Of a stretch of 64,000 nucleotides of DNA, positions 52,480 through 62,812 are shown piece by piece. Under the pieces are notes generated by a model. The model was not told where the DNA came from and made no database searches. It saw only the letters and a list, made by a program, of their open reading frames with translations. A program made the translations under genes and the position numbers. Origin of the DNA: Pseudomonas sp. SJZ074 (GTDB lineage Bacteria > Pseudomonadota > Gammaproteobacteria > Pseudomonadales > Pseudomonadaceae); contig NZ_VIUE01000002.1 in the NCBI RefSeq assembly GCF_007828215.1, forward strand, positions 372,001-436,000. The letters are read 5' to 3'. Each line of letters opens with the position of its first letter. Within the stretch, counting starts at the first letter, position 1.

Positions 52480-53607
52480 TCAAAGATTGCGCGAAATGAC
52501 CATGCGCTGAATGTCGCTGGTGCCTTCGTAGATCTGGCAGACCCGCACGTCGCGGTAGATGCGTTCCAGCGGGAAGTCGTTGAGATAACCGTATCCGCCC
52601 AGGGTTTGCAACGCCATGGAGCAGACTTTTTCGGCCATTTCCGAGGCGAACAGCTTGGCCATGGAAGCCTCTACCAAAGCAGGCTGACCGTTATCCCGCA
52701 GCGCGGCAGCGTAATGCACCATCTGCCGCGCCACGGCGATCTGGGTCGCCATGTCTGCCAGGCGGAACGCCACGGCTTGGTGCTCGATAATCGGTTTGCC
52801 GAAGCTCTGGCGCTCGCGGGCATAGTCCCGGGCCGCCTCGAATGCCGCGCGCGCCATGCCCACCGATTGCGCCGCGATGCCGACCCGCCCGCCTTCCAGG
52901 TTCGCCAGAGCGATCCTGTAGCCTTCACCCTCCTCCCCCAGCCGATTGGCAACCGGCACCTTCACATCTTCGAACAGGATCTGGCAGGTATCGGAAGCAT
53001 GCTGGCCGAGTTTGTCCTCGACCCGCGCCACGCTGTAGCCCGGTGAGTCGGTGGGCACGATGAACGCGCTGATACCCCGCTTGCCCGCACTCGGATCGGT
53101 CACCGCGAACACGATCACCACCCCGGCGTTCTGCCCGGAGGTGATGAACTGCTTGCTACCGTTGAGCACGTAATGATCGCCGTCCAGTCGCGCCCGGGTC
53201 TTGAGGCTGCTGGCGTCCGAGCCGGCCTGAGGCTCGGTGAGGGCAAAGGCGCCGAGCATCGCGCCGCTGGCCAAGGGCGTGAGGAACCGGGCCTTCTGCT
53301 CATCGCTGCCGAACTTAAGGATCGGCACGCAACCCACCGAATTGTGCACGCTCATGATGGTCGAGCACGCCCCGTCGCCGGCGGCGATTTCCTCCAGGGC
53401 CATGGCGTAGGTCAGGTAGCCGGTATCGCAACCGCCCCATTGCTCCGGCACGAGCATGCCGAAGAAACCCAGCTCGGCCATTTCGCCGATGGCTTCCCTG
53501 GGAAAGCGGTGCTCGCGGTCCCACTCGGCGGCGAACGGTTTCAGGCGTTCCTGGGCGAACTGCCGGGCCACGTCGCTGATTTGGGTCTGTTCTTCAGTCG
53601 GGAGCAT
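52480..53607 (-). CDS. Short/branched-chain acyl-CoA dehydrogenase
   Basis: A 375-residue FAD enzyme typical of the short-chain family. [17 protein letters not shown] binds flavin, [13 protein letters not shown] follows, and the catalytic base is the Glu of [15 protein letters not shown] near the C-terminus. It oxidises acyl-CoA to trans-2-enoyl-CoA and passes electrons to ETF. Position between thiolase and hydratase suggests short or 2-methyl-branched substrates, as reported for the KT2440 counterpart. Confidence 0.93.
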   Translation of the reverse strand: MLPTEEQTQISDVARQFAQERLKPFAAEWDREHRFPREAIGEMAELGFFGMLVPEQWGGCDTGYLTYAMALEEIAAGDGACSTIMSVHNSVGCVPILKFGSDEQKARFLTPLASGAMLGAFALTEPQAGSDASSLKTRARLDGDHYVLNGSKQFITSGQNAGVVIVFAVTDPSAGKRGISAFIVPTDSPGYSVARVEDKLGQHASDTCQILFEDVKVPVANRLGEEGEGYRIALANLEGGRVGIAAQSVGMARAAFEAARDYARERQSFGKPIIEHQAVAFRLADMATQIAVARQMVHYAAALRDNGQPALVEASMAKLFASEMAEKVCSMALQTLGGYGYLNDFPLERIYRDVRVCQIYEGTSDIQRMVISRNL

Positions 53608-53616
53608 GGTGATTCC

Positions 53617-54804
53617 TTAGTACAGACATTCGACGGCCATGGCCGTGGCTTCGCCGCCGCCGATGCAAATCGCTGCGACGCCGCGCTTGAGGCCTTTCTG
53701 GCGCAGGGCTGAGAGCAGCGTCACCAGGATCCGCGCCCCGGACGCACCAATCGGGTGGCCCAACGCACAGGCGCCGCCGTGGATGTTGACCTTGTCGTGG
53801 GGGATTTCCAGTTTACCCATCGTCACCAGGCCCACTACGGCGAAGGCTTCGTTGACCTCGAACAAATCGACCTCAGCCAGCGACCAGCCGGTCTTTTGCA
53901 TGAGTTTTTTCACGGCGCCGACCGGCGCGGTGGGAAACAGGCTCGGCGTGTCGGCAAACGCCGCGTGACCGTGGATCACCGCCAGGGGTTTCAAACCCCG
54001 CTCGACGGCCTGGCTCTGGCGCATCAGCACCAGCGCAGCGGCGCCATCGGAAATCGAACTGGAGTTGGCCGCCGTGACCGTGCCGCCCTCCCGGAACGCC
54101 GGTTTGAGGGAGGCGATCTTGTCGATGCGCGCCTTGGGCGGCTGTTCGTCATAGCGCACGGTCACTTGTTCCTTGCCCACCATGACCTGCAGCGGCACGA
54201 TCTCGGCGTCGAAACTGCCGTCCTTGATCGCCTGCTGGGCGCGGGTGGTGGAAGCAATGGCGAAGGCATCCTGGGCTTCGCGGCTGAAGCCGTTGGCCTC
54301 GGCGCAGTCCTCGGCGAAAGTGCCCATCAGGCGGCCCTTGTCGTAGGCGTCCTCCAGACCGTCGAGGAACATATGGTCAAGTACCTTGCCATGGCCCATG
54401 CGCAAGCCACTGCGGGCACGATCGAGCAGGTACGGCGCGTTGGACATGCTTTCCATGCCACCCGCTACCACCACCTCGGCGCTGCCAGCGACGAGCATGT
54501 CATGGGCGAGGATCGCCGCTTCCATGCCCGAGCCGCACATCTTATTCAGGGTGGTGCAACGGGTCGACTTATCCAGCCCGGCGCCCAGTGCAGCCTGACG
54601 TGCCGGGGCCTGGCCCTGCCCGGCCGCGAGCACGCAACCGAACAATACCTCTTCAACTGAATCAGCGCCGATGCCCGCACGCTCTACCGCTGCCTTGATG
54701 GCGGCGGCGCCCAGTTGCGGGGCGGTAAGGCTCTTGAGTTCGCCCTGGAAACCACCCATGGGGGTACGAACAGCACTGACGATGACAATCGGATCGTGGG
54801 ACAT
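53617..54804 (-). CDS. Acetyl-CoA acetyltransferase (thiolase, FadAx-like)
   Basis: A 395-residue thiolase with the acylated Cys in LNKMCGSGMEAA, the catalytic His in GGACALGHPIGASGARI and the second Cys in AAICIGGGEA. The ATG at 54804 has a strong GGAGGA site; an ATG at 54822 overlapping the SDR stop would add six residues over that site. It cleaves 3-ketoacyl-CoA, or 2-methylacetoacetyl-CoA, in the last step of the operon's pathway. Confidence 0.94.
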   Translation of the reverse strand: MSHDPIVIVSAVRTPMGGFQGELKSLTAPQLGAAAIKAAVERAGIGADSVEEVLFGCVLAAGQGQAPARQAALGAGLDKSTRCTTLNKMCGSGMEAAILAHDMLVAGSAEVVVAGGMESMSNAPYLLDRARSGLRMGHGKVLDHMFLDGLEDAYDKGRLMGTFAEDCAEANGFSREAQDAFAIASTTRAQQAIKDGSFDAEIVPLQVMVGKEQVTVRYDEQPPKARIDKIASLKPAFREGGTVTAANSSSISDGAAALVLMRQSQAVERGLKPLAVIHGHAAFADTPSLFPTAPVGAVKKLMQKTGWSLAEVDLFEVNEAFAVVGLVTMGKLEIPHDKVNIHGGACALGHPIGASGARILVTLLSALRQKGLKRGVAAICIGGGEATAMAVECLY

Positions 54805-54818
54805 GGATAAGTCCTCCT

Positions 54819-55583
54819 TCATTTGGCGGCCATGCGCAAGGCACCGTCGAGACGGATCACCTCGCCGTTGAGCATGCTGTTTTCAATGATATGCCGGACC
54901 AGCGCCGCGTACTCATCGGGTTTGCCCAGCCGCGGCGGGAATGGCACACCAGCGGCCAGGGATTCGCGTACTTCAGGCGTCATGCCGGCCATCATCGGGG
55001 TTTCGAAAATGCCGGGGGCAATGGTCATCACCCGGATGCCATAGCGGGCCAGTTCCCGGGCGGCCGGCAGGGTCAGGCTAGCGATGGCCCCCTTGGAAGC
55101 AGAATAGGCTGCCTGGCCGATCTGGCCATCGAACGCCGCCACCGATGCGGTGTTGATGATCACCCCGCGCTCACCGTCGGCGTTGGCCTCGGTTTCGGCA
55201 ATGGCCGCGGCGGCCAGACGCAGCAGATTGAAGCTGCCGATCAGGTTGACGTTGATCACCTGGCTGAAGCTGGCCAGTGCATGGGGGCCGTTCTTGCCGA
55301 GGATCTTCTCGCCACGCACGATCCCTGCGCAGTTCACCAGGCCATTCAGGCCGCCGAATGCCTCGACGGTGGCCTTGACCGCCGCTTCGGCCGCCGCCTC
55401 GTTGCTGATGTCCGCCACCACGCTCCGGCAGCCGAGCTTCTGCGCCTGGGCGGCCACGGCTTCAGCATTGAGGTCCACCAGCATCACCTGGGCGCCGGCC
55501 TTGACCAACAGCTCGCCGGTGGCCGCACCGAGGCCGGACGCGCCGCCGCTGACGAGGAATATTTTGTTGTCGATCTGCATCAT
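54819..55583 (-). CDS. Type II 3-hydroxyacyl-CoA dehydrogenase (SDR)
   Basis: A 254-residue SDR of the HSD10 type. It has [21 protein letters not shown], catalytic Ser in [14 protein letters not shown] and YSASK, and the typical ending [15 protein letters not shown]. An AAGGAAA site precedes the ATG pair at 55583/55580. It oxidises 3-hydroxyacyl-CoA, commonly 2-methyl-3-hydroxybutyryl-CoA of isoleucine breakdown. It is 13 bp after the acyl-CoA synthetase, with an ATGA link to the thiolase frame. Confidence 0.93.
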   Translation of the reverse strand: MMQIDNKIFLVSGGASGLGAATGELLVKAGAQVMLVDLNAEAVAAQAQKLGCRSVVADISNEAAAEAAVKATVEAFGGLNGLVNCAGIVRGEKILGKNGPHALASFSQVINVNLIGSFNLLRLAAAAIAETEANADGERGVIINTASVAAFDGQIGQAAYSASKGAIASLTLPAARELARYGIRVMTIAPGIFETPMMAGMTPEVRESLAAGVPFPPRLGKPDEYAALVRHIIENSMLNGEVIRLDGALRMAAK

Positions 55584-55596
55584 GGTTTCCTTGGAT

Positions 55597-57261
55597 TCAA
55601 GCTGAAACGTTAGCTGCCGCAGTCTCTTGAACTTTGGCGATTTCCTGGTTGCGCAAGATAAAGCGCTGCAATTTGCCGCTCGGGGTTTTCGGCAAATCGC
55701 TGACAAATTCGATTTCACGGGGATACGCATGGGCGGCCAGGCACTTGCGCACGTGTTGGCGCAGTTCTTCGGCCAGCTCCGGCGCGGCACGGTACTGGGC
55801 ACTGAGCACGACGAAAGCCTTCACCAACTCGGTACGCTCCGGGTCGGGTTTGCCGACCACGGCGGCTTCCACCACGGCCGGGTGTTCGATCAAGGCGCTT
55901 TCCACGTCGAAAGGACCGACGCGATAGCCCGACGTGGTGATCACGTCGTCACTGCGACCGACGAAGCTGATACTGCCGTCCGGGTTCAGTTCGACGGTGT
56001 CACCGCTCAGGTAATAATTGCCAACGAACGCCTTGGTCGGCCCTCCTGCGTAACCGGCGAACCAGCACATCGGCGACTGGCTGCGGTCTACGGCGAGAAT
56101 GCCTGGCTGGCCGACACCCAGTTCCTGGTGGTTCTCATCCAGTACCACGATCCGATGACCCGGCGAGGCAAAGCCGGCCGCCCCGAGGTGCACCGGATGC
56201 TCAAGCCCGTGGTGGTTGCACAGCACCATGCCCAGTTCGGTCTGGCCGTAATGGTCGTGGATCACCACGCCCAGGTTATCGGCGAACCAGCGGATCACTT
56301 CCGGGTTCAGCGGCTCGCCGGCACTGCTGACGATGCGCAGCCGGCCCTTGATCGAACGGGCGAACTGCTCGCCTCCGGCAATCAGCAGGCGATAGGCGGT
56401 GGGCGAGCCTGTGAGGTTGGTGATGCCGTATTTGTTGATGACCCGGCAGGTGCTTTCCAGGGTGAAGGGCCCATCGTAGAACGTGATGGGATGGCCCATC
56501 GCCAAGGGGCCGGTCACGCCGAAGTAGATTCCGTAGGCCCAGCCTGGATCGGCGAGGTTCCAGAAGGCATCTTCGGCACGCAGATCCACGGCGTCGCGGG
56601 TATAGCTCTGGAACGCGACGATGGCCTTGAGCGGTACGGCCAACGCCTTGGCCGGCCCGGTGGTGCCGGACGTGAACATCAGCAGGAATGGGTCTTCGCC
56701 GGTGAGCATCACCGGCTCGCACTGGTTGGAGTGGTTTGCCACTTCAGCCCAGAAACTGTAGTCGCCCCGCACGATTCCCCGGCCTTGTTCGCCGCCGATG
56801 GTGACCACCGTGGGGCAACCGCTCACTTCGTTGAGTTTGGGCCGGTTGACGCTGTCGGTGACGACGATGCGCGCGCCAGAGCTGCCGAGACGGTGCTCGA
56901 TGGCCTTGGGTCCGAACGCGGTGAACAATGGCTGATACACGGCGCCGATGCGCCAGGTGGCAAGCACCACGATCAGCAGCTCCGCGGTGCGAGGCAACAG
57001 GCCGGCGACCTTGTCGCCCTTGGTCACGCCCTGGGCCAGCAGGAAATTGGCAAAGCGTGCGGCGTTATCCTGCAGGTCACGGTAGGTCCAGGTCGCGTCA
57101 CTGCCGTCACGGCCTTCCCAGAACAAGGCGATACGTCCCGGCAACGCATGCCGGTCGCAACACTCGACACAGGCGTTCAGCGCCTGGAGCGAACCGTGCA
57201 GCGCGGCGTTGACGGTGTTCAAATAATCGAACTGCGACGTGGCGGACGAGTAATCGCGCAT
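55597..57261 (-). CDS. AMP-forming acyl-CoA synthetase
   Basis: A 554-residue ANL-superfamily ligase with the P-loop [25 protein letters not shown], the hinge [20 protein letters not shown] and catalytic lysine in [11 protein letters not shown]. It resembles acetyl/medium-chain acyl-CoA synthetases. The ATG at 57261 is the first of the operon (GAGGG site). It activates a short or branched fatty acid for the four downstream enzymes. The start region is 164 bp from a REPIN. Confidence 0.93.
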   Translation of the reverse strand: MRDYSSATSQFDYLNTVNAALHGSLQALNACVECCDRHALPGRIALFWEGRDGSDATWTYRDLQDNAARFANFLLAQGVTKGDKVAGLLPRTAELLIVVLATWRIGAVYQPLFTAFGPKAIEHRLGSSGARIVVTDSVNRPKLNEVSGCPTVVTIGGEQGRGIVRGDYSFWAEVANHSNQCEPVMLTGEDPFLLMFTSGTTGPAKALAVPLKAIVAFQSYTRDAVDLRAEDAFWNLADPGWAYGIYFGVTGPLAMGHPITFYDGPFTLESTCRVINKYGITNLTGSPTAYRLLIAGGEQFARSIKGRLRIVSSAGEPLNPEVIRWFADNLGVVIHDHYGQTELGMVLCNHHGLEHPVHLGAAGFASPGHRIVVLDENHQELGVGQPGILAVDRSQSPMCWFAGYAGGPTKAFVGNYYLSGDTVELNPDGSISFVGRSDDVITTSGYRVGPFDVESALIEHPAVVEAAVVGKPDPERTELVKAFVVLSAQYRAAPELAEELRQHVRKCLAAHAYPREIEFVSDLPKTPSGKLQRFILRNQEIAKVQETAAANVSA

Positions 57262-57414
57262 GACTAGAATCCCTCTGTACTTTTTATTGGTTGGGGAACC
57301 GTGAACAGAGGAATACTCGCGCCGAAGGGCTTGGGCGACAATGGTCAAAGCTATCAAGTTGGCTGACTGGTTTGGCCATGGTTTGATGCAGAAACTGGAC
57401 TATGCAATGCACAT

Positions 57415-57504
57415 TGTGGGAGCGGGCTTGCTCGCGAAAGCGTCGGACCAGTCAGCATATTTGCAAACTGCCCCACCGCTTTCGCGAGCAAGCCCGCTCC
57501 CACA
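57415..57504. repeat. REPIN
   Basis: 90-bp symmetric element. TGTGGGAGCGGGCTTGCTCG... at the left, its exact inverse at the right (...CGAGCAAGCCCGCTCCCACA), with an inner AAAGCG/CGCTTT pair. It lies between the convergent-facing leader of the acyl-CoA operon and the 3' end of the ArnT-like gene. Same REP type as the array at 51174. Confidence 0.9.
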
Positions 57505-57525
57505 GCGATTTGCGGCCAGCTCCCG

Positions 57526-59088
57526 CTACAAAGGCTGTTTCCAGGCAAACGAATACACCTTCCCCGGCGCCGGAGGCTGACATTGCTGGTTATCCGCATC
57601 GGCCCCCACCAGGAACCACTCGGCCCTGGAAGTCTCGCCGACGCTGCGAGCCTTTTGCGGGTCGTAGCAGCGCGCCAGCTCCCGCGCCGGCACCAACGCG
57701 TAGGCCTGCGGGTGGCTGCGCAGCCACAACGCGGACTGTTCCAGGGACTGATGGCTATAGAAGCCAAAATGCACGATGGGTTGTCGGGCGAACAACCAGT
57801 GCCCTTCACGCCACCCCACCAGTACCAACTCGGCGTTGTTGCTCAGTCGCGCGACGTCAGCCATGAGGGTTTCGTGAGGATTGACGCCCTCCTTATGGGG
57901 TTCGACGAAGCCACGGACAAACCAGGCGCACAGCCACACCACGGTCAGGACAAGGAAGACCTTCCTGCCCCGCGGACGTCGGCTGAACCAGCAGCGCAAC
58001 ATCCACGGAACCAGCGGCGCCACCAGCAGAATCAGCCCTGGCAATGCCGGAAAAATATACAGCTTGCGCTTGCCGCTGCTCAGGCTGAAGAACAGCAGCA
58101 CCAGCACGACCCAGCCGAGCAATACCAGCACCCGCCCATCGTGCTTGAGCAATTGTCGGCGCCAGGCCGGCACCAGCCAGGGCAGCATGAAGAAAATCGG
58201 CAACCAGTACTTCGGGATCACCTCGACGAAGAAATACCAGAAGGGTTCACGATGCTCCCACGCGTTGGCATAGCGACCCGCCGTTTGCTTGAACAGGATT
58301 TCCTGGGCGTAGGCCACGCTGTCGGTACTGCCTTGCGCCACGATCAGCAACAACGGGCCCAGCCACACCGCAATGGCAGCCAGCGCCACCGGCAACCCCA
58401 GCCACCAGTGAGCGGTTTTCCCAGGCATCGGCGCCACGCCCTTCCAGCCTTTGCGCACCGCATAGGCATAGGGAATCAGCATCAACACCGGCAGAAAGCC
58501 AACCCCTTTGCTGATGATGCCGAACCCCATCGCCGCGCAGGCCATGTAGTACCAGCGCCAGTCCGGACCGAGCAGCAGGTGCCGGCACAGGCCATAAAGT
58601 CCCAGGATGGTCCAGAGCGCGAGAAAGCCATCGATCTGTCCGGTGCGCAGGATGCTGTAGGTCTGGTAGGTCGCCAGGAACAACAGCGCGGCGATCACGC
58701 CGATGCGCCGTCCCCACAGCCGCCGGCCCAGGTCATACAGGCAGGCAGTGGTCACGCTGCCGGCCAGCAGCGCGGGCAAGTACAAGGCAACTTTTGGCAA
58801 GTGGGTCAGTTGCACGAACAGCGCCACCGCCCACATGAACAGGGGCGGCTTGTCCGCATAGATTTCCCCGGCCCGATGGGGAATGAACCACGAGCCGTTC
58901 TGCAGCATTTCCAGGGCTACGCCGAGGAAACGTTCTTCATCGACATTCAGCGGTTGCCGCCAGCCGAGTCCGGCGCCCACCATGACCAACGCCAATAACG
59001 CAAAGCCCAGCCCTTCCAACCGTGGGGAAGCTAATCGTATCCGCACCGCTTCAGCCCCTTTTGTCCAGCTCGAGGCCTTTGTGTTCAT
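57526..59088 (-). CDS. ArnT-like lipid A glycosyltransferase (GT83)
   Basis: A 520-residue inner-membrane glycosyltransferase with about 12 helices, related to ArnT and the Rhizobium Rgt GalA transferases. It moves a sugar from an undecaprenyl/dodecaprenyl phosphate to lipid A or LPS core. Family motifs: VDEERFLGVALEM with the acidic pair, GEIYADKPPLFMW, LRTGQIDGFLALW and SSGKRKLYIFPALPG. The start overlaps the LAB_N gene by 38 bp, and a shorter GTG start is possible. It lies with a uronate epimerase and a GT2 rather than inside arnBCADTEF, so the sugar may be galacturonate. Confidence 0.87.
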   Translation of the reverse strand: MNTKASSWTKGAEAVRIRLASPRLEGLGFALLALVMVGAGLGWRQPLNVDEERFLGVALEMLQNGSWFIPHRAGEIYADKPPLFMWAVALFVQLTHLPKVALYLPALLAGSVTTACLYDLGRRLWGRRIGVIAALLFLATYQTYSILRTGQIDGFLALWTILGLYGLCRHLLLGPDWRWYYMACAAMGFGIISKGVGFLPVLMLIPYAYAVRKGWKGVAPMPGKTAHWWLGLPVALAAIAVWLGPLLLIVAQGSTDSVAYAQEILFKQTAGRYANAWEHREPFWYFFVEVIPKYWLPIFFMLPWLVPAWRRQLLKHDGRVLVLLGWVVLVLLFFSLSSGKRKLYIFPALPGLILLVAPLVPWMLRCWFSRRPRGRKVFLVLTVVWLCAWFVRGFVEPHKEGVNPHETLMADVARLSNNAELVLVGWREGHWLFARQPIVHFGFYSHQSLEQSALWLRSHPQAYALVPARELARCYDPQKARSVGETSRAEWFLVGADADNQQCQPPAPGKVYSFAWKQPL

Positions 59089-59344
59089 GCTGCCTGGCGA
59101 TCAATTGCAGATTGCGCAGGTACACAATGAAGCCGAAGGACTGGCCGAGAATGAACACCGGGTCTTGGCGATAAATGGCGTATGCCAGAAGCAAGGCACT
59201 GCCGGCGATGCTCAGGTACCAGAATCCGACCGGAATCACGCTGCGCTTCTTGTACTCGCTGTAGAGCCACTGCAAGGCAAAGCGCCCGGTAAAGACCAAC
59301 TGGCCCATGAACCCCACGGCCAGCCACATCGATTCCCTGCCCAT
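59051..59344 (-). CDS. LAB_N domain membrane protein
   Basis: A 97-residue protein with three helices of the lipid-A-disaccharide-synthase N-terminal domain family (PF07578): GFMGQLVFTGRFALQWLYSE, KRSVIPVGFWYLSIAG and IYRQDPVFILGQSFGFIVYLRNL. It is a standalone domain, not fused to LpxB. It starts 1 bp after the GT2 stop and overlaps the ArnT-like gene, so the three are coupled. It probably helps handle the lipid-linked sugar donor. Confidence 0.88.
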   Translation of the reverse strand: MGRESMWLAVGFMGQLVFTGRFALQWLYSEYKKRSVIPVGFWYLSIAGSALLLAYAIYRQDPVFILGQSFGFIVYLRNLQLIARQHEHKGLELDKRG

Positions 59345-59345
59345 G

Positions 59346-60089
59346 TCAGGCCTCGCTTTCTTGCGCGTTGACGTCCAGGCGGGTGCGTTTTATCAACCAC
59401 CACACCCCCAACAGATCGACGATGCCCACCAGGGCCCGGTCCAGGTTTCCATAATTGGACACTCCTGCCCCGCGTTCACGGTGGTTGACCGGCTGGACCA
59501 GCATCCGGCCGTTATGACGACGGATCAGGGCAGGAATGAACCGGTGCATGTGATCGAAGTACGGCAGGCGCAGAAAGGCGTCGCGCTCGATCAGTTTGAT
59601 GCCGCAGCCGGTATCCGGGGTCTGGTCTTTCAGCAGGCTGGCGCGCAGCTTGTTGGCAAACCGCGAGGCCCAGCGCTTGCTCGCCGTGTCGCGACGGTTC
59701 ACCCGGTGCCCCGCCACCAGCTTGACGCCCGCGGGCTTGCCCTCCGAACCGCGCACCAGGTCGAGCATCTTCGGCAAGTCGGCCGGATCGTTCTGACCAT
59801 CACCATCCAGGGTCGCCAACCAGTGCCCGCGGGCCACCACGGCGGCGTGGTGGATGGAGGTGCTCTGCCCCAGGGAACGGGCATGGCTGAGCACCCGTAG
59901 TTGAGGGTAGCCCTGGCCTTGTAGCGAGCGCAGCTCGGCCGCAGTGGCGTCGGTGCTGCCATCGTCCACCACGATGACTTCGAAGGCCTCGTTGACCAGC
60001 GCCCTACGCACCTCCTCCAATAACGGAATGAGATTGCCTGCTTCGTTCTTCGCCGGGATCAAGACGGATACATAAGGGGTTTCGTGCAT
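59346..60089 (-). CDS. GT2 polyprenyl-phosphate glycosyltransferase
   Basis: A 247-residue family 2 glycosyltransferase like dolichol-phosphate-mannose synthase but without C-terminal membrane helices. The N-terminal VSVLIPAKNEAGNLIPLL, VVDDGSTDAT, TLDGDGQNDP (DxD) and DTGCGIKLIERDAF are present. It would load a sugar from UDP-sugar onto polyprenyl phosphate for the ArnT-like enzyme. With the epimerase upstream, UDP-galacturonate is the likely donor, comparable to RgtE in Rhizobium; that is inference. Confidence 0.88.
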   Translation of the reverse strand: MHETPYVSVLIPAKNEAGNLIPLLEEVRRALVNEAFEVIVVDDGSTDATAAELRSLQGQGYPQLRVLSHARSLGQSTSIHHAAVVARGHWLATLDGDGQNDPADLPKMLDLVRGSEGKPAGVKLVAGHRVNRRDTASKRWASRFANKLRASLLKDQTPDTGCGIKLIERDAFLRLPYFDHMHRFIPALIRRHNGRMLVQPVNHRERGAGVSNYGNLDRALVGIVDLLGVWWLIKRTRLDVNAQESEA

Positions 60090-60113
60090 GACTTACCTAT
60101 TCGAAATGCGCGG

Positions 60114-61085
60114 TTAAACGCGGTAATAGTCGCGGTACCAATCGACAAACGACCGCACACCGTTGGACACCGGAACCTGCGGACGAAAATCCACCCGCTC
60201 TTCCAGGTCACGGGTGTCCGCCCACGTGTCGACCACATCGCCTGATTGCAACGGCAAGAAATTCTTGATGGCGCGGATACCCGTCGCCTCTTCGATGCAT
60301 TCGACAAACTGCAGGAGTTTCACCGGCGAACCGCGTCCAATGTTGTAGACCTTGTTCGGTGCACCGCTTTCATCGGTAGGCGGCCGCGGCAGTAATCGCA
60401 CGAGGCCTTCGACAATGTCGTCGATGTAGGTGAAATCCCGAGACATCGCGCCATCGTTGTACACATCGATGGCGCGGCCGTTGAGGATGGCATCCGTGAA
60501 CTTGAACAGCGCCATGTCGGGTCGGCCCCAAGGCCCATACACGGTAAAAAAGCGCAGGCCGGTCGTGGGGATGCCGTAGAGATGGGAGTAGGAATGAGCC
60601 ATCAACTCATTGGCACGCTTGGTCGCGGCGTAGAACGACATGGGTCGATCGACCGGGTCGGTGGTGGCATACGGCAGGTGATCGCTCAAGCCATACACCG
60701 AACTGCTCGAGGCATAGATCAGATGCGCCGGCCCATGGGCACGACAGGCTTCGAGGATGTTGAGGAAGCCCACCAGATTGCTTTGCGCGTAGGTGTCCGG
60801 ATTGTCGATGGAGTAACGCACGCCGGCCTGGGCAGCCAGGTGGATGACCTGTTCGAAACACTGTTCGGCAAACAGATCCTGCAACGCTTGCTTGTCAGCC
60901 ACATCGAGCCAACGGAACTGAAAGTTGGAACAGGCGTCCAGTTGCGCAAGCCGGTCCCGTTTCAACTCGACGCTGTAATAGCTGTTGAGGTTATCGACAC
61001 CAATGACCTGGTGACCATCGGCGCATAAGCGCTTGACGGTATGAAAGCCGATGAAACCGGCGGCGCCGGTGACCAGAATTTTCAT
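60114..61085 (-). CDS. UDP-glucuronate 4-epimerase-like NAD-dependent epimerase
   Basis: A 323-residue extended SDR with TGAAGFIGFHTVKRL and VDNLNSYYSVELKRDRL, as in uronate epimerases. The catalytic parts are SSSVYG and YAATKRANE, and RFFTVYGPWGRPDMALFKF follows. It interconverts UDP-glucuronate and UDP-galacturonate. It is first in a minus-strand operon with the GT2, LAB_N and ArnT-like genes (24 bp to the GT2) and divergent from arnBCA. UDP-glucuronate is also the ArnA substrate, so both operons draw on the same precursor. Confidence 0.9.
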   Translation of the reverse strand: MKILVTGAAGFIGFHTVKRLCADGHQVIGVDNLNSYYSVELKRDRLAQLDACSNFQFRWLDVADKQALQDLFAEQCFEQVIHLAAQAGVRYSIDNPDTYAQSNLVGFLNILEACRAHGPAHLIYASSSSVYGLSDHLPYATTDPVDRPMSFYAATKRANELMAHSYSHLYGIPTTGLRFFTVYGPWGRPDMALFKFTDAILNGRAIDVYNDGAMSRDFTYIDDIVEGLVRLLPRPPTDESGAPNKVYNIGRGSPVKLLQFVECIEEATGIRAIKNFLPLQSGDVVDTWADTRDLEERVDFRPQVPVSNGVRSFVDWYRDYYRV

Positions 61086-61663
61086 GCGTCGGATTCCTGT
61101 CCAACCGGGAGACAGGAGATCGCCTTGAAACTGACATACCCGCTACTCAAAACAGTCACTTGTATACGTCACTCTGCTGGATGGCCCGACTTCTCGGCAC
61201 TTGCAGAACTTTTATCAAACTTAAATGACGGTTTTGTGATCGAAACATGACTCGCTGGACGCTCGAATGCCGAACGTAGAAAGCGATCAGCTGCGCGAGC
61301 CTGTTGATAGGTTCAAACAGCATCCACCCAGTAGAAGAACATGTAATACAAATAGAAAATGCCTCGTAAGCATTTTGCTACTACCCATGTAAGAAACAGG
61401 CTCTAACGTAAAAAACGCCTATAAGTGAAGTTTTTTTTACCCAGCTGTTTTTCACACTTATTTCAAAAAAAACCGCCTAACCTCAAAGAACAGGGGCCAA
61501 CTCGACCTGAATATGCATCTGCCCAACCGAAACCGAAACACTTCCTGTGATGCTTCTCTTGCGAGGTAACTCCTTGATACAGCCTTGCTTTTAGGGGCTA
61601 CGCTATCTTGGATCCAATCTATCGTTTCAACGTCTACTGACTCTTCAGTTCCCTGGGGTACCC
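61086..61663. other. Divergent promoter region of the epimerase and arn operons
   Basis: 578 bp without a gene and clearly AT-rich (for example 61380-61490, with T8 and A8 runs), unlike its surroundings. GTAAAAAAC (61408-61416) is partly mirrored by GTTTTTTTTAC near 61430. No PmrA or PhoP box could be recognised with confidence. A weak -35 TTGATA lies at 61574. Confidence 0.6.
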
Positions 61664-62812
61664 ATGACTCAATCGTTTCTTCCCTTCTCTCGCCCCAGCA
61701 TTGGCGATGAAGAGATTGCCGCTGTAAATGAGGTACTGCGCTCCGGCTGGATCACCACGGGTCCAAAAAATCAGCAACTTGAAGAGCAGTTCGCCGCGTA
61801 TGTGGGTTGCCGCCACGCTGTTGCACTTTCTTCGGCCACCGGCGGTATGCACATTGCGTTACTGGCACTAGGCATTGGCCCGGGCGATGAAGTCATTACG
61901 CCGTCCCAGACCTGGGTATCGACCGCCAACATGATCTGCCTGTTGGGTGCCACGCCAGTATTCGTCGACGTGGACCGCGACACACTCATGAGCGATCTTT
62001 CGAGTATCGAAGCCGTTATCACCTCGCGCACCAAAGCAATCATCCCGGTGCACTACGCCGGCGCCGCGTTCGATCTCGACCCTCTCTATGCATTGGCGGA
62101 CAAACACGGCATCGCCGTTATCGAGGACGCCGCGCACGCGGCTGGCACCCTCTACAAAGGTCGCCACGTCGGGGCCCAAGGCACGGCAATTTTCTCGTTC
62201 CATGCGATCAAGAACATGACTTGCGCCGAAGGCGCCATGTTCGTCACGGACGATGAAGCACTCGCCGCCCGGGTGCGCATGCTCAAGTTCCACGGCCTCG
62301 GCGTTGACGCCTACGACCGCCTCACCCATGGTCGCAAACCCCAGGCGCAGGTGATGGAGCCGGGGTTCAAATACAACCTGGCCGACATCAATGCCGCCAT
62401 CGCTCTCGTGCAATTGGAGCGCCTGGACGAAATCAACGCCAAACGCACCGAACTGGCCAAGGCCTACCTGCAACGGTTGGAAGGTTCAAAGGTGCAGCCA
62501 TTGGCGCTTCCGGCCTATGCGCAGCAGCACGCCTGGCACCTGTTCATCCTGCGCATCGATGCCGAGCGCTGCGGCCTGGACCGCGAAGCGTTCATGAAAG
62601 CCTTGCAGGCGCAGGACATCGGCACGGGCATCCATTTCATCGGAACGCACCTGCACACCTACTACCGCCAGCGCTTCCCCGACGTCCATCTACCCAATAC
62701 CGAATGGAATTCGGCACGTCTGTGCTCGATTCCGCTGTTTCCCGACATGACCGGCGATGACGTGAACCGCGTTGTCGACACCATTGAAAACGTCTTGGAC
62801 GCCCACCTGTGA
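61664..62812 (+). CDS. arnB: UDP-4-amino-4-deoxy-L-arabinose aminotransferase
   Basis: A 382-residue PLP aminotransferase of the DegT/DnrJ/EryC1 family. [21 protein letters not shown] is the typical ArnB start. [27 protein letters not shown] and PLP Lys183 in [17 protein letters not shown] are in place, and [16 protein letters not shown] is ArnB-specific. It aminates the UDP-4-ketopentose made by ArnA, using glutamate, toward L-Ara4N for lipid A and polymyxin resistance. Its stop overlaps arnC. Confidence 0.95.
   Translation: MTQSFLPFSRPSIGDEEIAAVNEVLRSGWITTGPKNQQLEEQFAAYVGCRHAVALSSATGGMHIALLALGIGPGDEVITPSQTWVSTANMICLLGATPVFVDVDRDTLMSDLSSIEAVITSRTKAIIPVHYAGAAFDLDPLYALADKHGIAVIEDAAHAAGTLYKGRHVGAQGTAIFSFHAIKNMTCAEGAMFVTDDEALAARVRMLKFHGLGVDAYDRLTHGRKPQAQVMEPGFKYNLADINAAIALVQLERLDEINAKRTELAKAYLQRLEGSKVQPLALPAYAQQHAWHLFILRIDAERCGLDREAFMKALQAQDIGTGIHFIGTHLHTYYRQRFPDVHLPNTEWNSARLCSIPLFPDMTGDDVNRVVDTIENVLDAHL

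Noticed and set aside
51110..52499. Long open frames on both strands across 51.1-51.7 kb, one running to 52499
   Set aside because: They are translations of the REP array (repeating ASPLP and WERACSR segments) and, past 51693, the antisense of the enoyl-CoA hydratase.
61086..61663. PmrA/PhoP boxes upstream of arnB
   Set aside because: No pair of CTTAAG- or TGTTTA-like half-sites with proper spacing could be recognised by eye.
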